35,559 nucleotides of DNA from a virus. This document shows, piece by piece, positions 21,148 through 27,605 of the stretch. The notes beneath the pieces were generated by a model. It ran no database searches and was not told where the DNA came from. It was given only the letters and a program-made list of their open reading frames with translations. Made by a program: the position numbers and the translations under genes. Location of the stretch: positions 1 to 35,559 of IMG/VR virus record IMGVR_UViG_3300035438_001498; one strand, given 5' to 3'. Each line of letters opens with the position of its first letter. The stretch's first letter is position 1.

Positions 21148-21520
21148 TCATTTTTCGCATCATCACAAGTCCGTCAGCATCAACCACACCATAGAGATCA
21201 ACCGCGCACCAACAGATGAATCCGTTCGCTTGCTGCGTGAGATGGAACACAAGGCCAAAGAAGAAATTGTAAAGGCAGTGGCTGTTCAAAACACAGAGTT
21301 TAGCGCAGTCGTTCACACCAGACACGATCACATTTCGTGGCAACTGTTGGTCAAGGTCATTTACTCGTTCAATGGCAAGAAGCTGACAACGGACTTTTCC
21401 GCTAACTATGATGAGCCAAAGGAAGTTTGGATTCCCAAGTTGATCGATGCTCTTGCAAAAGACATCGCATGTCATATTTTGAGTAAGGCTCTCACGCCTG
21501 AATTGTTGAGGAAGATCTAA
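21140..21520 (+). CDS. phage protein with His-rich start (126 aa)
   Basis: ATG 21140 follows GGGAGG. MFDHFSHHHKSVSINHTIEI, then SVRLLREMEHKAKEEIVKAV as a helix, AVVHTRHDHISWQLLVKVIYSFNG as paired strands, and a helical end (IDALAKDIACHILSKALTPE). The N-terminal FDHFSHHHKSV is unusual and might bind metal, which is inference. No family recognised. Single-base-style overlap with the next ATG. Confidence 0.7.
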   Translation: MFDHFSHHHKSVSINHTIEINRAPTDESVRLLREMEHKAKEEIVKAVAVQNTEFSAVVHTRHDHISWQLLVKVIYSFNGKKLTTDFSANYDEPKEVWIPKLIDALAKDIACHILSKALTPELLRKI

Positions 21521-21798
21521 TGAAGCAAGACATTCTAATTCTAGCAACACAGGCATTTGGCGACAAGGCTGCGACTCTTTATATGCGTGAACTGGAAAGT
21601 TCGCAGAGCTTATTTCCGAAGACGAACGCGAGGGGCAAAGCCATGAAAGACGAAACGTGGGAACTGAAAGAACAGATCTGGACCAAAGTTCATGACTTGG
21701 TTGACGAGATGACCAAAAATCTAGACGAAGAAGAAGATGAAATACTTCGTCAGGCGCTGACAGAAGAGTTTAGGTTTTGGCGAAGGAGCGATCCATGA
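21520..21798 (+). CDS. small acidic helical protein (92 aa)
   Basis: Starts MKQDILILATQAFGDKAATL in an ATGA-like overlap and ends EEFRFWRRSDP. The second half, KDETWELKEQIWTKVHDLVD ... DEEEDEILRQALTEEF, is a strongly acidic helix pair. No recognised motif. The last four bases overlap the next start. Confidence 0.66.
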   Translation: MKQDILILATQAFGDKAATLYMRELESSQSLFPKTNARGKAMKDETWELKEQIWTKVHDLVDEMTKNLDEEEDEILRQALTEEFRFWRRSDP

Positions 21799-22025
21799 CC
21801 CGCGAGGACATCGTCCGGATGGCGCGGGAGGCTGGTTATCCTCTAGACGAGGCGCAAAGCGACATCGTTCTGCGATTTCAGGCCGTACTGGCCGATTTTG
21901 CTCAAGCCGCATACGCCGCAGGAGCCGCCGCCGAGCGCGAAACTATAGCAAAGAAGTTTGACGGACCCGTTTGGTCCTATGATTATCGCGAGATTGCCGC
22001 AGCGATCCGCGCAAGAGGAGAATAA
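21795..22025 (+). CDS. MTREDIVRMAREAG-type small protein (76 aa)
   Basis: The opening MTREDIVRMAREAGYP, followed by a helical middle with FAQAAYAAGAAAERE and a C-terminal AAAIRARGE, is a very common phage/prophage pattern (helix - AAERE - short tail) with no assigned function. Codons are GC-rich. AAGGAG lies before ATG 21795. In architecture it is a counterpart of the MNERI family: an N-terminal helix, an 'aelv' helix, then a tail. Confidence 0.78.
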   Translation: MTREDIVRMAREAGYPLDEAQSDIVLRFQAVLADFAQAAYAAGAAAERETIAKKFDGPVWSYDYREIAAAIRARGE

Positions 22026-22026
22026 A

Positions 22027-22347
22027 ATGTCAGGTGGACACTTTCAATACAAGCAGTGGGAAATTCAAAACATTGCCGACGAGGTTGAGCAGCTAATCCT
22101 CACCAACAATGAGGAGTCAGTTGACACTTGGGACAATAAGCGTTATAGTAGAGCTTACTCGCCTGAGACCATTGAGGAGTTCAAGCGAGGGATGATGATT
22201 CTACGCCAAGCCTATGTCTATGCTCAGCGCATTGATTGGCTGGTCAGCGGTGATGATGGTGAAGACAGTTTTCATCGTCGCTTGAAGCTGGAACTGGACA
22301 AACTCAAGGACAACGCAGATGAACGAACGAATTCAAAAACTGATTGA
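22027..22347 (+). CDS. MSGGHFQYKQ-family protein (106 aa)
   Basis: MSGGHFQYKQWEIQNIADEV, YSPETIEEFKRGMMILRQAY and VYAQRIDWLVSGDDGEDSFH form a signature found in many phages and bacteria without a known role. GAGGAG precedes ATG 22027. The last 29 bases overlap the next gene in another frame, so the C-terminal NADERTNSKTD is probably a by-product of that overlap rather than a conserved tail. Confidence 0.85.
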   Translation: MSGGHFQYKQWEIQNIADEVEQLILTNNEESVDTWDNKRYSRAYSPETIEEFKRGMMILRQAYVYAQRIDWLVSGDDGEDSFHRRLKLELDKLKDNADERTNSKTD

Positions 22348-22516
22348 ACAATGCACGATAGAATATCGCGATGGTAATGGTGGATACGTTGATCAAGTAG
22401 ATGCGGAGAAGCTTGCCGAGTTGATCGTGCGGGAATGTAGCAACTTCTTGAAAGATACACTAGACGATCATTTTGCGGCAGAACAGTTAGAAGAACATTT
22501 TGGAGTTGAAGAATGA
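22319..22516 (+). CDS. MNERI-family small protein (65 aa)
   Basis: MNERIQKLIEQCTIEYRDGN, QVDAEKLAELIVRECSNFLK and QLEEHFGVEE: all three family blocks, including the central Cys. The start is inside the previous gene, an unusually long 29-base overlap. The end encodes the GGAGTTGA junction for the following gene. Confidence 0.8.
   Translation: MNERIQKLIEQCTIEYRDGNGGYVDQVDAEKLAELIVRECSNFLKDTLDDHFAAEQLEEHFGVEE
22502..22515 (+). promoter_or_regulatory. GGAGTTGA-N3-ATG ribosome-site junction
   Basis: GGAG 22502-22505, seven bases, ATG 22513. Confidence 0.7.
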
Positions 22517-22755
22517 TTATATATTTGGTATGCAATACCGTCGATCTTGGCTATCATGCTGAGTATGCTTATACTACGCTTGAGCGGGCAGAGGCTAAAA
22601 TGGCTGAGTTAATAGAAGCGGCTAAACAACAATTCATCGAGTCAGCGATGACATCAACGGCTTATTGTGCTGGTAAAACTTATGAAGTGGCTGCTGAAGA
22701 TGCTGAACAATACCATGAAAAATGGGAAATCGCCCAAGTAGAGGTAGAAGAATGA
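22513..22755 (+). CDS. small phage protein (80 aa)
   Basis: MIIYLVCNTVDLGYHAEYAYTTLERAEAKMAELIEAAKQ looks like a strand-helix unit known from phage small proteins. The N-terminus is hydrophobic, but the stretch is too short for a membrane span. An acidic helical end (AAEDAEQYHEKWEIAQVEVEE) follows. The ATG overlaps the upstream TGA; its own end overlaps the next ATG. Confidence 0.72.
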   Translation: MIIYLVCNTVDLGYHAEYAYTTLERAEAKMAELIEAAKQQFIESAMTSTAYCAGKTYEVAAEDAEQYHEKWEIAQVEVEE

Positions 22756-22889
22756 ACAAACAAATTCAAGACGCATTAAAGCAAGTTAAGTTGATGGCAA
22801 AACAATATGGCAGAGACAGTAAGCAATACAAAGATGCCATAAAGCATCAAGCGGAACTCGTATCGAAAATATTTGGAGTTGAAGAATGA
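22752..22889 (+). CDS. truncated MNERI-family mini-protein (45 aa)
   Basis: MNKQIQDALKQVKLMAKQYG, then KDAIKHQAELVSKIFGVEE. It keeps the N-terminal MN-x-x-I helix and the C-terminal FGVE, but lacks the central F-A-E-L-I-V-R-E-C block. It is either a shortened relative or a minimal unit kept for its GGAGTTGA junction. Overlaps both neighbours (ATGA). Confidence 0.68.
   Translation: MNKQIQDALKQVKLMAKQYGRDSKQYKDAIKHQAELVSKIFGVEE
22875..22888 (+). promoter_or_regulatory. GGAGTTGA-N3-ATG ribosome-site junction
   Basis: GGAG 22875-22878, seven bases, ATG 22886. Confidence 0.7.
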
Positions 22890-23194
22890 TTAATCTAAAT
22901 TTGAGTATCAGTAATCCATGGCGTGCATATCAGCATGGGCACAATTATTTTGCCAATGCTTGGCTGTTGAACAAAAACAAGAGCCTTGAAGTGCAGGTTA
23001 GTCACGGCGGTTCGGAACTTTTAGAGTTTCGGTTTTCATGGAGTATGAGAACTGACCATGCTGGCATAAGGATTGTATTAGGTTTGTTCTATAGGTTTAT
23101 CCATGTTAACTTCTACGACATTCGGCACTGGAATGATGAAAAGGGTCGATATGTAGACTATAGTAATCCAGAAGAAGTTAAGGATTGGAGTTGA
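22886..23194 (+). CDS. conserved phage protein, MINLNLSISNPW type (102 aa)
   Basis: The signature is MINLNLSISNPWRAYQHGHN at the start and FSWSMRTDHAGIRIVLGLFY, then INFYDIRHW-like VNFYDIRHWNDEKGRYV near the end. I recognise this as a conserved phage protein of unknown function. The mid-protein hydrophobic stretch (AGIRIVLGLFYRFIHVNFY) is probably a buried strand-helix. It ends D-W-S because the GGAGTTGA junction is read in a different frame here. Confidence 0.78.
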   Translation: MINLNLSISNPWRAYQHGHNYFANAWLLNKNKSLEVQVSHGGSELLEFRFSWSMRTDHAGIRIVLGLFYRFIHVNFYDIRHWNDEKGRYVDYSNPEEVKDWS

Positions 23195-23200
23195 ATGATG
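23187..23200 (+). promoter_or_regulatory. GGAGTTGA-N3-ATG junction read in another frame
   Basis: GGAG 23187-23190, seven bases, ATG 23198. The codons are TGG-AGT-TGA (W-S-stop), not GGA-GTT-GAA. Confidence 0.7.
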
Positions 23201-23458
23201 AACAATTTTCAAGATCGCATTGACAGAAGAATCAAACAACTTGCTGAACAGGCTGGCTACAGCCCACTATCGCCGCCAACTTTTGCCGATGAATTGAATG
23301 AAATTTTTATGCGAAAGTTCGCCGAGGCGATTGTTCGGGAATGTTTGGCACAGGCGGACACTATCCGTGACGGTTGTGAAGCAGATGGCGAAGATGAACA
23401 GGCACTAGGTGCTGACTTGGTAGGATTAGCGATTTCGAGACATTTTGACGTTGAGTGA
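23198..23458 (+). CDS. MNERI-family small protein ending HFDVE (86 aa)
   Basis: ATG 23198 is preferred to ATG 23195 because it has the standard seven-base spacing. RIDRRIKQLAEQAGYSPLSP, FMRKFAEAIVRECLAQADTI, an acidic loop (DGCEADGEDEQ) and LAISRHFDVE. The N-terminus has a short extra (MNNFQD). The terminal junction is GACGTTGA, so this copy's downstream ribosome site has decayed. Confidence 0.8.
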   Translation: MNNFQDRIDRRIKQLAEQAGYSPLSPPTFADELNEIFMRKFAEAIVRECLAQADTIRDGCEADGEDEQALGADLVGLAISRHFDVE

Positions 23459-23739
23459 TGGCCAAGATTTATCAAGACGAAAAAGGTTTGTATTCTAAAG
23501 TTGGAGGCTACATTGTTCGCCCTGAAAATGGAACATCTGTTTTTTCTGTAGGCAACAAGACCGAAGGATTCCATTTTGGCGGATCAACTTTGGTGGGTAT
23601 GGGTAAGATCAAAGGTCGTCAAGGCAAATACCAAGAGTATTGGCGCACTCCAGATTACTTCTACGAACTGATGCAAATGGAAAGAGAAATTGAACTGAAA
23701 AAGCAAACAATAAATCCAAGTATGCCATATTCGTTTTAG
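23458..23739 (+). CDS. small conserved phage protein (93 aa)
   Basis: ATG 23458 in a TGATG overlap; a GTG one codon earlier is less likely. YSKVGGYIVRPENGTSVFSV, then FHFGGSTLVGMGKIKGRQGK and YFYELMQMEREIELKK. The HFGGST-x-x-G-x-G loop is a conserved feature of a phage family of unknown function. After its stop, 83 bases carry no confident gene. Confidence 0.72.
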   Translation: MAKIYQDEKGLYSKVGGYIVRPENGTSVFSVGNKTEGFHFGGSTLVGMGKIKGRQGKYQEYWRTPDYFYELMQMEREIELKKQTINPSMPYSF

Positions 23740-23822
23740 TAATAACAACATTACGATGTATTAATGGCATATTGGAACGATCAGATCAGTACAAAAGAAA
23801 TGGTGATAGGATTAAAAAGTTT

Positions 23823-24038
23823 ATGAACAAACGAATTGGTAACCTTGCTGAACAGGCAGGGTTTAACCTTATACAACACGGTGATCATACTATATATGAC
23901 ATCTCAACAAAAGAGAACTTGAAGGAGTTCGCCGAGTTGATTGTTAGAGAATGTGTTATGATGGCAGATGAGTTTGAATTAGACGTAAATCAGTCGGGGC
24001 TTGTTGATAGAATGAAAAAACATTTTGGAGTTGAATAA
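23823..24038 (+). CDS. MNERI-family small protein (71 aa)
   Basis: MNKRIGNLAEQAGFNLIQHG, ENLKEFAELIVRECVMMADE and DRMKKHFGVE: a canonical member. The frame opens from TTG 23772, but the family start is ATG 23823. A 20-codon reading frame at 23764-23826 (MAYWNDQISTKEMVIGLKSL) overlaps this ATG in an ATGA manner and could be a translated leader; evidence for it is only the overlap. Confidence 0.8.
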   Translation: MNKRIGNLAEQAGFNLIQHGDHTIYDISTKENLKEFAELIVRECVMMADEFELDVNQSGLVDRMKKHFGVE

Positions 24039-24040
24039 TG
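24027..24040 (+). promoter_or_regulatory. GGAGTTGA-N3-ATG ribosome-site junction
   Basis: GGAG 24027-24030, seven bases, ATG 24038. Confidence 0.7.
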
Positions 24041-24490
24041 CTAGATCATCCAGTTAACACTCTTCATCACTGCCTTGCACATGCGGCATATGTGGGGTTT
24101 CCTGATTACGAATATGAACAGATCGATTTGGATGCTACTCGCGACTGGACGATGAATCAGCGCAAAGAAGCTCACAAATTGGGCACCACTCCCATGGCGA
24201 AGAAAACTCGCAAGCATGATGAGTACATCATGGAAGTCTATGCGATGTTCCCTCAGGTTTGGAGCAGCACCGCACTGGGATTTGGTGGTCTGGGTGGCCA
24301 AGCTATCACATCTGCTTACACTGCTGTGATCGAAAGCCAAGTAGGTATGGGCTGTTGTGTATATTTTGGTGGAAGATTCGCATATCGTATTGCAAAACCC
24401 AACGAAACCTTTTATACTGACATTGCTAAACGTGAACTGCACAAAGTACCAGGAGCTAAGGAAAGATATGAGCAATCTGAAAATACCTAA
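24038..24490 (+). CDS. conserved protein, STALGFGGLGGQAIT family (150 aa)
   Basis: The core MFPQVWSSTALGFGGLGGQA plus ITSAYTAVIES, GCCVYFGGRFAYRIAKPNE and FYTDIAKREL is shared by many phage and bacterial proteins of unknown function. The Gly-rich segment is not a nucleotide-binding loop. The N-terminal 60 residues contain several His (NTLHHCLAHAAY). Overlaps upstream TAA by one base and the next gene by 23 bases. Confidence 0.82.
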   Translation: MLDHPVNTLHHCLAHAAYVGFPDYEYEQIDLDATRDWTMNQRKEAHKLGTTPMAKKTRKHDEYIMEVYAMFPQVWSSTALGFGGLGGQAITSAYTAVIESQVGMGCCVYFGGRFAYRIAKPNETFYTDIAKRELHKVPGAKERYEQSENT

Positions 24491-24695
24491 GAGAGAAGTC
24501 ATACTCCAAGCTATGTATGCGATGAAGCAATCTGGTGTAATGCCCTATCCTGAGGTGTTTGAATCAATTCTAGATCGTGTCTACGAATGCGGATATCAAG
24601 AGTGCCTTTACAACATTAGAAATAAAACCGTATCTCAGTATAGTGATCAATACACTGATATTACCAGCGACGGTGGAATGGACCCACGACGATGA
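24468..24695 (+). CDS. small phage protein (75 aa)
   Basis: ATG 24468 follows AAGGAAAG within the end of the previous gene. MSNLKIPKREVILQAMYAMK, SGVMPYPEVFESILDRVYEC, GYQECLYNIRNKT, then a polar tail. Two Cys within a helix-turn region are notable. No known family. The stop overlaps the next ATG. Confidence 0.66.
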   Translation: MSNLKIPKREVILQAMYAMKQSGVMPYPEVFESILDRVYECGYQECLYNIRNKTVSQYSDQYTDITSDGGMDPRR

Positions 24696-24925
24696 ACAGC
24701 ACAATCACTGAACTTGGAAAAACCTGCGATTCTGAATGTAGATTCGTAGAAGAAGGTCCATCACTGTCCACTGATGTGTATTATCCGCCAGTTTATGACA
24801 AACATGGGGTCAATGTTAATCCTGATGGCAATACCACATCAGGGACTATTCGATGCACAGTTTGCAATAAGAGTTGGTCGTATTCATCTCAGTACGGCAA
24901 AACAGAATACAAACAACAGTCTTAA
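24692..24925 (+). CDS. conserved small Cys protein, GKTCDSECRFVEEGP type (77 aa)
   Basis: The signature LGKTCDSECRFVEEGPSLST, VYDKHGVNVNPDGNTTSGTI and RCTVCNKSW is widely conserved in phages and some bacteria, function unknown. C-x-x-x-C at 12/16 and CTVC near the end would make a four-Cys zinc site. The sequence is short and strand-rich, consistent with a zinc ribbon-like fold. Confidence 0.8.
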   Translation: MNSTITELGKTCDSECRFVEEGPSLSTDVYYPPVYDKHGVNVNPDGNTTSGTIRCTVCNKSWSYSSQYGKTEYKQQS

Positions 24926-24939
24926 TCAGGAGAACACAC

Positions 24940-25470
24940 ATGAGTAACAAATTTGACCGTTTTGACTTTGAACAGCAGATCATGAATTGCTGGAACGTGA
25001 CAACTGATCTACGTGATCTACAGGAAGGTGTACTGGAAACCAACATGACCAAGGATCAGATCACCAACGTGCTGATGGGCCTAGAGCAACTTTACCAGCT
25101 GCGGTTTGACAAGCTGTTCCGCATGTTTGAACAGGGTGTGCGCGAGCAAGCTTTTCAAAGCACCAAGACAGAGGATGAGCACTTCTTCAACCAGACTTCT
25201 GATCGGGAATCAAATAATAATCTAAGCGATGCTACAGACAAGATTAATGCAGAGACGACGGATACTCAAAAGAAGTATGTTGAAATGCCCTACGCTCTGA
25301 GTCCAGAGGAAGCAGATGAGATCACTATGGCTAATCTGAGAGCGTATCGCGAGGACCTGACGAGTCAGCTTGATCTTGTGTTCGCAAAGACAGGTGAGGA
25401 ATTCAACTACAACATTATCGCTGCTCTTGATCTTGTACTGAGCAAGTTCAGTGTCACTGAACCTACGTAA
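24940..25470 (+). CDS. conserved phage protein, FDFEQQIMNCW type (176 aa)
   Basis: The N-terminal half (FDRFDFEQQIMNCWNVTTDL, then MGLEQLYQLRFDKLFRMFEQ) matches a conserved protein of T4-like cyano- and other myophages with no known role. A polar linker with NQTSDRESNNNLSDATDKIN separates it from a C-terminal domain (NLRAYREDLTSQLDLVFAKT, then NIIAALDLVLSKF) that resembles a helical module found on its own elsewhere. AGGAG precedes ATG 24940. The linker suggests fusion of two modules. Confidence 0.8.
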   Translation: MSNKFDRFDFEQQIMNCWNVTTDLRDLQEGVLETNMTKDQITNVLMGLEQLYQLRFDKLFRMFEQGVREQAFQSTKTEDEHFFNQTSDRESNNNLSDATDKINAETTDTQKKYVEMPYALSPEEADEITMANLRAYREDLTSQLDLVFAKTGEEFNYNIIAALDLVLSKFSVTEPT

Positions 25471-25475
25471 GTTCA

Positions 25476-25730
25476 GTGTCCGATAAAAAAGAAATCTGGC
25501 AACGGCTCAGAGAGATTGAACGGGCCCGTCGCGATAAACAGCACGAACTCATGGAAGTCTATGATCGCGATGTCTACTATCCTGCCATGAAGCAGCTAAG
25601 AGAAGAATGCTCTAAGCTGGGGCATAGTGGTGGGAAATTTCACAACAATGGATTTGGGTGGACTTGGTTCTACTGTGGTAGTTGCGGTGGTAGATACAAC
25701 ATCGAGGGACCCGATGGCAAAAGCATCTAG
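25476..25730 (+). CDS. small protein with coiled N-terminus and zinc-ribbon end (84 aa), GTG start
   Basis: GTG 25476 begins MSDKKEIWQRLREIERARRD. A long helix runs to ~45, then C-x(2)-LGH, HNNGFGWTWFYCGSCGGRYN: Cys/His pairs suited to one zinc ion. The helix followed by a WxWxYCxxCG end is a conserved small-phage-protein pattern. GTTCAGTGTC repeats the bases at 25447-25456, so the start region looks like a short duplication of the preceding gene's end. Confidence 0.7.
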   Translation: MSDKKEIWQRLREIERARRDKQHELMEVYDRDVYYPAMKQLREECSKLGHSGGKFHNNGFGWTWFYCGSCGGRYNIEGPDGKSI

Positions 25731-25749
25731 GTCCAGGAAATACTGGACA

Positions 25750-26097
25750 ATGAAAATCCGCACTCCAGATACTTGGGTTGTTCTGCGATTTGTTAGCATC
25801 AAAAACAGCGATGAAGTATTCTATCGTTTGCTGTCAGGATGGACGGGTGGCTGGGCGCAGTCTGATGAATGGCGACTAAACAGCGGCATCACCAAGATGG
25901 AAGATGCTGGCACATATTGGATTGTTCGTGGTGGCAGTGGCAGCGTTTATCACTGTCACAAAGAGTGTTACAGACTGACTTCACTGACCTCTGGACTGTA
26001 CGCCGAATGGCAAAATGAGCTTGGCGCGGAGAATATCCAAGTCATGCCAGAAGATACCGATTGGACAAATGTAAATTGGGGGTTGACTGATGCGTAA
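25750..26097 (+). CDS. conserved phage protein, MKIRTPDTWVVL type (115 aa)
   Basis: ATG 25750 is preferred because related phage proteins that I recall begin M-x-IRTPxTWVVx; ATG 25714 with GAGGG upstream would add 12 residues. FYRLLSGWTGGWAQSDEWRL, NSGITKMEDAGTYWIVRGGS, GSVYHCHKECYRLT form a strand-rich, Trp-rich body with an HCHKEC cluster that may bind metal. Function unknown. It overlaps the next gene by eight bases. Confidence 0.75.
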   Translation: MKIRTPDTWVVLRFVSIKNSDEVFYRLLSGWTGGWAQSDEWRLNSGITKMEDAGTYWIVRGGSGSVYHCHKECYRLTSLTSGLYAEWQNELGAENIQVMPEDTDWTNVNWGLTDA

Positions 26098-26686
26098 AGA
26101 ATTAGACGAAGCACTGTGTAAAAAGTATCCCAAGATATTCCGTGATCGCACGGGCAACATGCAAGAAACTGCCATGTGTTGGGGCATGGAACATGGCGAT
26201 GGATGGCACGATATTCTAGATGCTCTTTGCGCCAGCATTCAGTGTCATATTGATAACAATGCCCAAAACCTAAAATGGCACCAACTGTATCTTGCAGATC
26301 GAGAGATGGCTGCTCGGGGCAACTGGGATTTTTTCTATGGCATGTACAAGGGCAAGGAAGATTGGCTCCGCGACAATCCAGACTGGGTTGAAGCACGAAA
26401 GCAAGAATATTTGGGCCCTCTTCCAGAATGGCGCAATAGCATTGAAGAAGTCCCTCAGGTTGTGGCAGTGCAGGTCAAGGAAAAGTATGGAACCCTGCGT
26501 TTCTACTATAATGGCGGGGACGATAAGATTGATGGCATGGTTGCGATGGCAGAAATCATGAGTGCGCGAGTCTGCGAAACCTGTGGTTCACCAGGCAAAC
26601 TGAGAAAGGGTGGCTGGATTCGCACGCTCTGCGATCACCATGCAAAAGAGCAAGGGTATGTGTTAGAAGAAGTCAACCCCCTATAA
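26090..26686 (+). CDS. conserved phage/bacterial protein, QVKEKYGTLRFY family (198 aa)
   Basis: The C-terminal half is unmistakable: VVAVQVKEKYGTLRFYYNGG, DKIDGMVAMAEIMSARVCET, CGSPGKLRKGGWIRTLCDHH. It carries CETC...CDHH, a possible zinc site (two Cys, then Cys and His). The N-terminus (MRKELDEALCKKYPKIFRDR, then MCWGMEHGDGWHDILDALCA) is also typical. The family is very widespread in phages and prophages, but I know of no established function. Usual family length, complete. Confidence 0.87.
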   Translation: MRKELDEALCKKYPKIFRDRTGNMQETAMCWGMEHGDGWHDILDALCASIQCHIDNNAQNLKWHQLYLADREMAARGNWDFFYGMYKGKEDWLRDNPDWVEARKQEYLGPLPEWRNSIEEVPQVVAVQVKEKYGTLRFYYNGGDDKIDGMVAMAEIMSARVCETCGSPGKLRKGGWIRTLCDHHAKEQGYVLEEVNPL

Positions 26687-26705
26687 ATAATAGCTGTTTA
26701 CAAAA

Positions 26706-26846
26706 GTGATTGAAAAAGTAAGTTCCTATGTTATTCCAGTCATCCTCATTATCATAGGAGTTGTATCAGCCTACATCCAAGTCAAAGTATGGGATAATTG
26801 CAGAAAAACTCATAGTTTCTCGTATTGCTATACCATGATTCTGTGA
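26706..26846 (+). CDS. small single-span membrane protein (46 aa), GTG start
   Basis: This GTG-started frame (IEKVSSYVIPVILIIIGVVS, then AYIQVKVWDNCRKTHSFSYC) has a clear hydrophobic segment from ~8 to 24, then a polar tail with two Cys, consistent with one membrane span and a tail that could form a disulphide. Such small membrane proteins are common in phage accessory regions. The ribosome site is poor, which lowers confidence. TATAAATA at 26682-26689 overlaps the end of the previous gene, just upstream. Confidence 0.55.
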   Translation: MIEKVSSYVIPVILIIIGVVSAYIQVKVWDNCRKTHSFSYCYTMIL

Positions 26847-26850
26847 CTCT

Positions 26851-26920
26851 AAGTCATTGATTCTATTACTGTTATTTTTTTTAAAAAACTCTTGACTTTG
26901 GGTAAAAATTGATTTATGAT
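26851..26920 (+). promoter_or_regulatory. partial promoter cassette plus separate sigma70-like promoter
   Basis: AAGTCATTGATTCTATTACT (26851-26870) and GTTATTTTTT match the upstream part of the cassette, but TTGCGT is missing. The active promoter is probably TTGACT (26892-26897), 17 bp, TATGAT (26915-26920). GGAG follows before ATG 26953. This copy is not attached to a stop codon, so the upstream element is not just a coding by-product. Confidence 0.7.
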
Positions 26921-26952
26921 ATCTCTACACTGACTTAGCGGAGATCTCTAAA

Positions 26953-27132
26953 ATGAAGTCCTATCACTTTATTGACGGTCGTAAAGACAAGTTCGGCAAC
27001 TATCAGGTACTCTGGAGTCGGGGTAATTACGTCTACGAGATCGAGGATCGGACAGCAGGCAAGAAGTGTGTGTTCGAGGGCGACTTCGAAGATGCCAAGA
27101 TTCTCTTTCAAGAAGTTTGCGATGGGTACTAA
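26953..27132 (+). CDS. very small phage protein (59 aa)
   Basis: GGAG lies nine bases before ATG 26953, and a dedicated promoter precedes it. MKSYHFIDGRKDKFGNYQVL, WSRGNYVYEIEDRTAGKKCV and FEGDFEDAKILFQEVCDGY make a beta hairpin followed by a helix. Monocistronic by layout, since the next gene has its own promoter. No family recognised. Confidence 0.72.
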   Translation: MKSYHFIDGRKDKFGNYQVLWSRGNYVYEIEDRTAGKKCVFEGDFEDAKILFQEVCDGY

Positions 27133-27159
27133 TATTCAGAACTGCGAGATCGAGCAAGC

Positions 27160-27187
27160 TTGACTTCTAAGTAAAAATTGGTATAAT
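27160..27187 (+). promoter_or_regulatory. sigma70-like promoter
   Basis: TTGACT at 27160-27165, a 16-bp spacer, TATAAT at 27182-27187. GGAG precedes ATG 27219. Confidence 0.78.
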
Positions 27188-27218
27188 ACTTCTACAAGTT
27201 AATCACTGGAGACCTAAA

Positions 27219-27605
27219 ATGGCCTACGTTAATCAGGAAATGAAAAAGCGAGTCGCTGACGCTCTGAAGCCGGTTCTTAAGCGATACGGCGTCAAAGGCA
27301 CGCTTTCGATTCGTAATCATCACGCTCTGACTCTTACTGTTAAGTCTGGTAAGATTGACTTTGTCAGCAATCTTGCAGGGACCAACGATATCAAAGTCAG
27401 GGATAACTATCTGCAAGTTAATCCCTTCTGGTATCAGGAACATTTCAATGGTGAGGCGCGAGATTTTCTGTCTGATGCATTCAAAGCTTTGAAGAGCGCC
27501 GATTGGTACGACCGTACCGATGCCATGGTCGATTACTTCGATACCGCATACTACATTGACCTCAACATCGGTCGCTGGAACAAGCCTTACGAGGTAACTT
27601 CATGA
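27219..27605 (+). CDS. conserved phage protein, VKGTLSIRNHHALTLTVKSGKIDF family (128 aa)
   Basis: The order of blocks is MAYVNQEMKKRVADALKPVL, KRYGVKGTLSIRNHHALTLT, VKSGKIDFVSN, LQVNPFWYQEHFNGEARDFL and YFDTAYYIDLNIGRWNKPY. It is well known to me as a conserved phage and prophage protein, never with a function. An alpha/beta fold of fixed length and a strong promoter suggest an abundant early product. Its stop overlaps the ATG of a mini-gene. Confidence 0.85.
   Translation: MAYVNQEMKKRVADALKPVLKRYGVKGTLSIRNHHALTLTVKSGKIDFVSNLAGTNDIKVRDNYLQVNPFWYQEHFNGEARDFLSDAFKALKSADWYDRTDAMVDYFDTAYYIDLNIGRWNKPYEVTS

Noticed and set aside
23764-23826. 20-codon frame MAYWNDQISTKEMVIGLKSL before the MNERI gene
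   Set aside because: No ribosome site, and the only support is an ATGA overlap; noted with the following gene instead of being called.
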